Shown piece after piece: positions 14,070 to 16,510 of a stretch of 16,510 nt of DNA. The first letter of the stretch is position 1. The number at the start of each line of letters is the position of its first letter. Position numbers and translations under genes: made by a program. Below the pieces are notes generated by a model. That model searched no databases. It was not told the origin of the DNA and saw only the letters and a list, made by a program, of their open reading frames with translations. The stretch spans positions 1-16,510 of the forward strand of contig JBPCWZ010000109.1 in assembly GCA_051009015.1 (NCBI GenBank), in the 5' to 3' direction. Origin of the DNA: JAHRAH01 sp051009015. Lineage in GTDB: Bacteria; Pseudomonadota; Gammaproteobacteria; Tethybacterales; Persebacteraceae.

Positions 14070-15830
14070 TTATGCCAATCTTTGGGCGTGGTATAACTCG
14101 GCGAAGAGGGGGCAGGTTTTTAATAACTCGGGCATTGTTCCCGTTGCTATCAGTTTGCCGTCGTCCAAAACCGCTACGCGGTCGGCGAATTCTATGGTGG
14201 CGAAACGATGGGCGATGATTATCGCGGTGCGTCCCGATAACAACTCGCGCATTGCCGCTTTTATCTTGTTTTCCGAATCGCTGTCCAGCGATGATGTCGC
14301 TTCGTCCATAATCACTATCGGGGAGTCGCGATAAAATGCGCGCGCAAGTGCCAATCTTTGCCGCTGTCCGCCCGACAACCTTGCGCCGTTTTCGCCGATG
14401 AGGGCATCCGCCCCGCCGGGCATTTGCGACACAAAAGAAGCGGCATCCGCGCTTGCCAATGCCTTCCACACTTTTTCGGCATTGCCGCCGCCGCCATAAG
14501 GATAGGCGACATTGTCTGCTATGCTGCCGTCAAAAAGCAATGCTTCCTGCGGCACAAGGGCGATTTGCTGTCGCAAGGATGCAAGCGTCAGTTGGCGCGC
14601 ATCTTCGCCGTCAATAGTCAAAACGCCGTTTTGCGGTTCAACAAAACGCGGCAGCATTTGCGCCAATGTGGTTTTGCCCGCGCCGGATTTGCCGACCAGG
14701 GCGATGGTTTCACCGGCGCGAATCTGCAATGATACATTTTGCAATGCGGCTTTGCCGTTGGGATAGGCAAAACTTACGCCGTCAAAACGAATATCGCCTT
14801 TGGCGCGGTTGATGGTTTTTTTGCCCTGGTCTTTTTCGGGCTGCGCATCCAAAAAGCCGAATACTTCCGCCGCCGCCGCCAGCATTCCCGCCCACAAAGT
14901 AAAAGAGCGGGGTATTATCCGCAAAGAGCGCGGCATCAAAAGCATAATGCCGATAAACGCCGCAACGGTCCCTTTGCTTATTTCGCCGGCAAGAATTTCG
15001 TCCAGCACATACGCCAGCACAATCGCCGAAGGCACGGCGACAATGATTTGCGATAATGGTTGCCCGGCGGAAAGCAGTATTATCATCCGCAAACCGGCGC
15101 GGCGCAATGCGCCAAAAGCGGCGCGGGTTTTGCCAATGGCGGCATTTGCCCCGGCGATTTTGATAACCGGTATCAGGCGCGCCGTTTCGTTCAGGATGCT
15201 TTGGCATTGTGCCGTGCTGTCTTGCGCCCGTCCGGCAACGGCGCGCATGCGTGAGGACAAAACCCGAATAAGGATAATGGTCGGCGGCGCAACGGCAAGC
15301 ATGATAAGAGTTAGTTTCCAATGCAGAAAAAACATATAGCCGAGAAAAAAGCAAACTTTTACCGTTTCCTGCACAAGCGCCAAAAAAACCGGCATAGTCG
15401 GCGCGGTCAATGCCGGGACGAAAGCCATATAGCGCGAGGTTGTCTTGCCGGTGCTTTCGTTGTTGAAGTAGGCAAGCGGAAGTTGAAACATCCGCTCGGT
15501 CATCTGCGCGCGCAAATCGCGCTGCATTGTCAAATCCAGCCATCCGCCGAGGTAGGAACGGCAATAGGCAAAAACGGCGGCGGCGCAAACAATGGCAAGC
15601 ATCAGATACGGCAAAAACCGCAAAGGCACAACGCCGCCGGGCGATTCGCCGTCCAAAAGCGGCTTCATCAAAAGCGGCAAAAGCGGCTCCAATGCGGCGA
15701 TGCAAAGCATGCAAACAATCATCGCCGCAAACTGCAGGCGGTAGTGCCGCAGGCGGCGAAAGTAGCGCCCTGTCAGCCGCCATCTGTCGGCGGATGCCAC
15801 AGGCGGCGTTGTATCTGGTTTTATTGCCAT
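14070..15830 (-). CDS. msbA: MsbA-type lipid A/lipid ABC exporter
   Basis: 586 residues, a half-transporter with about six membrane helices (residues about 30-325) and a C-terminal ATPase. Walker A is GKSGAGKT (380-387), the Q-loop is VPQEALLFDGSIADNVAY (Gln428), the signature is LSGGQRQR (485-492), Walker B is IVIMDE (505-510), and the H-loop is IIAHRF. Length and layout match MsbA, which flips lipid A-core across the inner membrane. The ADNVAYPYGGG segment and the MPELL near the end fit this group. A general multidrug exporter is the alternative, since no lipid A gene such as lpxK is next to it. The ATG at 15830 has only a weak upstream GGA and no -10 box close by. It lies 63 bp downstream of tRNA-Val on the same strand. 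Confidence 0.88.
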   Translation of the reverse strand: MAIKPDTTPPVASADRWRLTGRYFRRLRHYRLQFAAMIVCMLCIAALEPLLPLLMKPLLDGESPGGVVPLRFLPYLMLAIVCAAAVFAYCRSYLGGWLDLTMQRDLRAQMTERMFQLPLAYFNNESTGKTTSRYMAFVPALTAPTMPVFLALVQETVKVCFFLGYMFFLHWKLTLIMLAVAPPTIILIRVLSSRMRAVAGRAQDSTAQCQSILNETARLIPVIKIAGANAAIGKTRAAFGALRRAGLRMIILLSAGQPLSQIIVAVPSAIVLAYVLDEILAGEISKGTVAAFIGIMLLMPRSLRIIPRSFTLWAGMLAAAAEVFGFLDAQPEKDQGKKTINRAKGDIRFDGVSFAYPNGKAALQNVSLQIRAGETIALVGKSGAGKTTLAQMLPRFVEPQNGVLTIDGEDARQLTLASLRQQIALVPQEALLFDGSIADNVAYPYGGGGNAEKVWKALASADAASFVSQMPGGADALIGENGARLSGGQRQRLALARAFYRDSPIVIMDEATSSLDSDSENKIKAAMRELLSGRTAIIIAHRFATIEFADRVAVLDDGKLIATGTMPELLKTCPLFAELYHAQRLA

Positions 15831-15893
15831 TGTCCGTTCATTTCATTAAGCAAAAACCGGCATTCGCAAAAGGTCAAAAGACGACAAACCCGG

Positions 15894-15965
15894 TGGGTAC
15901 TGCCGGGCTTGAACCGGCGACCTCCGCCGTGTGAAGGCGGCGCTCTCCCGCTGAGCTAAGCACCC
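15894..15965 (-). tRNA. tRNA-Val (anticodon CAC)
   Basis: A 72-nt cloverleaf. The acceptor pairs GGGTGCT with AGTACCC (one G-T). The D arm is GCTC/GAGC around a short AGCGGGA loop. The anticodon arm is CCGCC-TTCACAC-GGCGG, with CAC at positions 34-36, reading GTG. The variable region is AGGTC, and the T arm GCCGG-TTCAAGC-CCGGC has the invariant TTC. The discriminator is A, followed by CCG, so CCA is not encoded and must be added enzymatically. A TAGAAT box lies exactly 6 nt upstream of the mature 5' G. Confidence 0.95.
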
Positions 15966-15971
15966 GCCCGC

Positions 15972-15977
15972 ATTCTA
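15972..15977 (-). promoter_or_regulatory. Predicted -10 box of tRNA-Val
   Basis: TAGAAT on the minus strand with 6 nt (GCGGGC) between it and the first base of the mature tRNA. Transcription would then start at or within 1-2 nt of the tRNA 5' end, leaving almost no leader for RNase P. There is no good -35; the hexamer 17 bp upstream is ACCGCC. Confidence 0.5.
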
Positions 15978-16000
15978 CACCAAACGGCGGCATCGGCGGT

Positions 16001-16040
16001 ATAAAAGCCCCGATTTCGCCCTTTCGGGGTTATAAGAATA
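16001..16040. repeat. Degenerate fragment of the 16068-16423 repeat family
   Basis: ATAAAAGCCCCGATTTCGCC-CTTTCGGGG-TTATAAG resembles the ends of the full copies (TATAAAAGCCCTG; CGCCCTTACGGGGCTTTAA) without the central hairpin. It lies between the tRNA promoter and copy A. Confidence 0.5.
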
Positions 16041-16067
16041 AAAAAGCGCGGGCGGCGCGGTATAAAA

Positions 16068-16147
16068 GCCCTGAAAGGGCGGCATGTTATAGCACGGGGC
16101 AACGCCCCGTGAATCGGCATTATTAAAAATATAGCCCTGTAAGGGCG
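16068..16147 (+). repeat. Structured interspersed repeat, copy A
   Basis: GCCCT-GAA-AGGGC, then about 12 nt, then the hairpin CACGGGGC-AAC-GCCCCGTG (16093-16111, 8-bp stem), then AATCGGC and an A/T-rich stretch, then GCCCT-GTA-AGGGC (16134-16146). Similarity to copy C extends on both sides: GGCGCGGTATAAAA before, and AAAAATGACGGCGG with a nearby GAATG after. I know of no coding role. Three nested small palindromes in one unit suggest a folded RNA or a mobile non-autonomous element. Confidence 0.8.
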
Positions 16148-16175
16148 GCGCAAAAATGACGGCGGGAATGGTGTC

Positions 16176-16255
16176 GCCCTTACAGGGCTTGATTAATTGG
16201 TAATACCGAGTCACGGGGCGTTGCCCCGTGCTATAACATTTCGCCCTTACGGGGC
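16176..16255 (-). repeat. Structured interspersed repeat, copy B (inverted)
   Basis: The reverse complement of the same 80-bp unit. The end palindromes are GCCCTTACAGGGC (16176-16188) and GCCCTTACGGGGC (16243-16255), and the central hairpin CACGGGGC-GTT-GCCCCGTG is at 16212-16230. Read on the minus strand it contains the same GTTATAGCACGGGGCAACGC core as copy A. Copies A and B together form a large inverted repeat that could fold into a long cruciform. Confidence 0.8.
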
Positions 16256-16263
16256 TTTAATAT

Positions 16264-16306
16264 CGTCATTCCCGCCTTTTTCGTCATTCCCGCGAAAGCG
16301 GGAATC
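16264..16306. repeat. ATTCCC palindromes: one half copy and one full copy
   Basis: CGTCATTCCCGCC (16264-16276) is a half element. It is followed by the full CGTCATTCCCGC-GAAA-GCGGGAATC (16282-16306), with ATTCCC-N8-GGGAAT at 16286-16305. It lies between copies B and C of the larger repeat. Confidence 0.75.
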
Positions 16307-16343
16307 TCCTAAACCATCGCCGCGCAAGCGGCGCGTTATAAAA

Positions 16344-16423
16344 GCCCTGTAAGGGCGACCTGTTCATAGCACGGGGCAACGCTCCGTGAATCGGCGTATT
16401 AAACAAATAAGCCCTGAAAGGGC
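16344..16423 (+). repeat. Structured interspersed repeat, copy C
   Basis: The same orientation and length as copy A. The end palindromes are GCCCTGTAAGGGC (16344-16356) and GCCCTGAAAGGGC (16411-16423). The central hairpin is at 16370-16388, with a single C to T change (16383) that still allows G-U pairing in RNA. Flanks shared with copy A extend from about 16328 to 16450. Confidence 0.8.
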
Positions 16424-16510
16424 GACCGAAAATGACGGCGGCGAATGTCATAACGGGCGGGGTTTTGGCTTTGCGGTTTTTGCCGGGCTTTGCCCTGCAA
16501 AAGAATGGGA

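Larger units (their letters stand above)
15966..16510. other. Gene-poor right end: tRNA promoter and repeat cluster
   Basis: 545 bp without a gene that I can support. 15966-15977 holds the tRNA promoter. 16001-16450 is filled with structured repeats, listed separately. 16451-16510 is GC-rich with a GGGCTTTGCCC palindrome near 16484. On the minus strand a frame ending in TGA at 16448-16450 stays open to the right edge and would read a Lys/Pro-rich tail. It is too short to call a gene end. Short reading frames at 15956-16214 simply translate the repeats. Confidence 0.6.

Noticed and set aside
14782..15783. 333-codon minus-strand frame overlapping msbA in another frame
   Set aside because: It lies in the same strand region as msbA, whose Walker and signature motifs are intact. 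The alternate frame translates to a low-complexity shadow.
15956..16214. Two small minus-strand frames (65 and 79 codons) in the repeat cluster
   Set aside because: They translate the interspersed repeat copies and run into the tRNA promoter region. They have no ribosome binding site. Such frames inside repeats are a common source of spurious genes.
16448..16510. Possible C-terminal tail of a minus-strand gene entering from the right edge
   Set aside because: Only 20 codons are visible and more than one minus-strand frame is open there, so a gene end cannot be claimed.

Overview
The window looks like chromosomal DNA of a proteobacterium, gamma- or betaproteobacterial in gene content. The evidence is a pcnB-folK gene pair, a CysB-type regulator, a BioC-type methyltransferase, FxsA, an MsbA-type flippase, xseB next to ispA, and UvrB. 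I cannot name a genus from sequence alone. Base composition is GC-rich, with many GGCGGC/GCCGCC words. Most genes are tightly packed, with 4-17 bp overlaps inside operons.

Layout. (1) 1-1441, minus: an Atm1/HMT-type ABC exporter that runs off the left edge, divergent from uvrB (1475-3475, plus) across only 33 bp. (2) 3591-7044, plus: a compact operon of xseB, a farnesyl/geranyl diphosphate synthase (ispA), poly(A) polymerase (pcnB) and a single ORF that fuses FolK (folate synthesis) to TsaB (tRNA t6A synthesis). (3) 7045-10403: an accessory-looking island on the minus strand. It holds a 745-residue protein I do not recognise, followed by an exported protein with nine ankyrin repeats. Paired ATTCCC-N8-GGGAAT palindromes lie at its left end. 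(4) 10548-14020, plus: fxsA, bioC, a cysB-like regulator and tig, overlapping or touching. (5) 14024-14049: a palindrome between convergent genes, then msbA (minus) and tRNA-Val(CAC) (minus). (6) 15966-16510: no gene that I can support. It holds the tRNA promoter, three copies (one inverted) of an approximately 80 bp structured repeat, and more ATTCCC palindromes.

The most striking signal is in the start sites. At six protein genes a -10-like hexamer (TATAAT, TAGAAT or TAATAT) lies 6-8 nt upstream of the start codon with no Shine-Dalgarno sequence between. A seventh lies exactly 6 nt upstream of the mature 5' end of tRNA-Val. This predicts transcripts that begin at or within a few nucleotides of the start codon, or of the tRNA. 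The ankyrin gene is the informative exception: it has a -10 box, a short leader and a clear AAAGGAG site.

Other points worth a second look are the FolK-TsaB fusion (with a changed RW pair in FolK), an IspA whose second Asp-rich motif is degenerate, the unrecognised polyproline-containing protein, and the interspersed repeat cluster.
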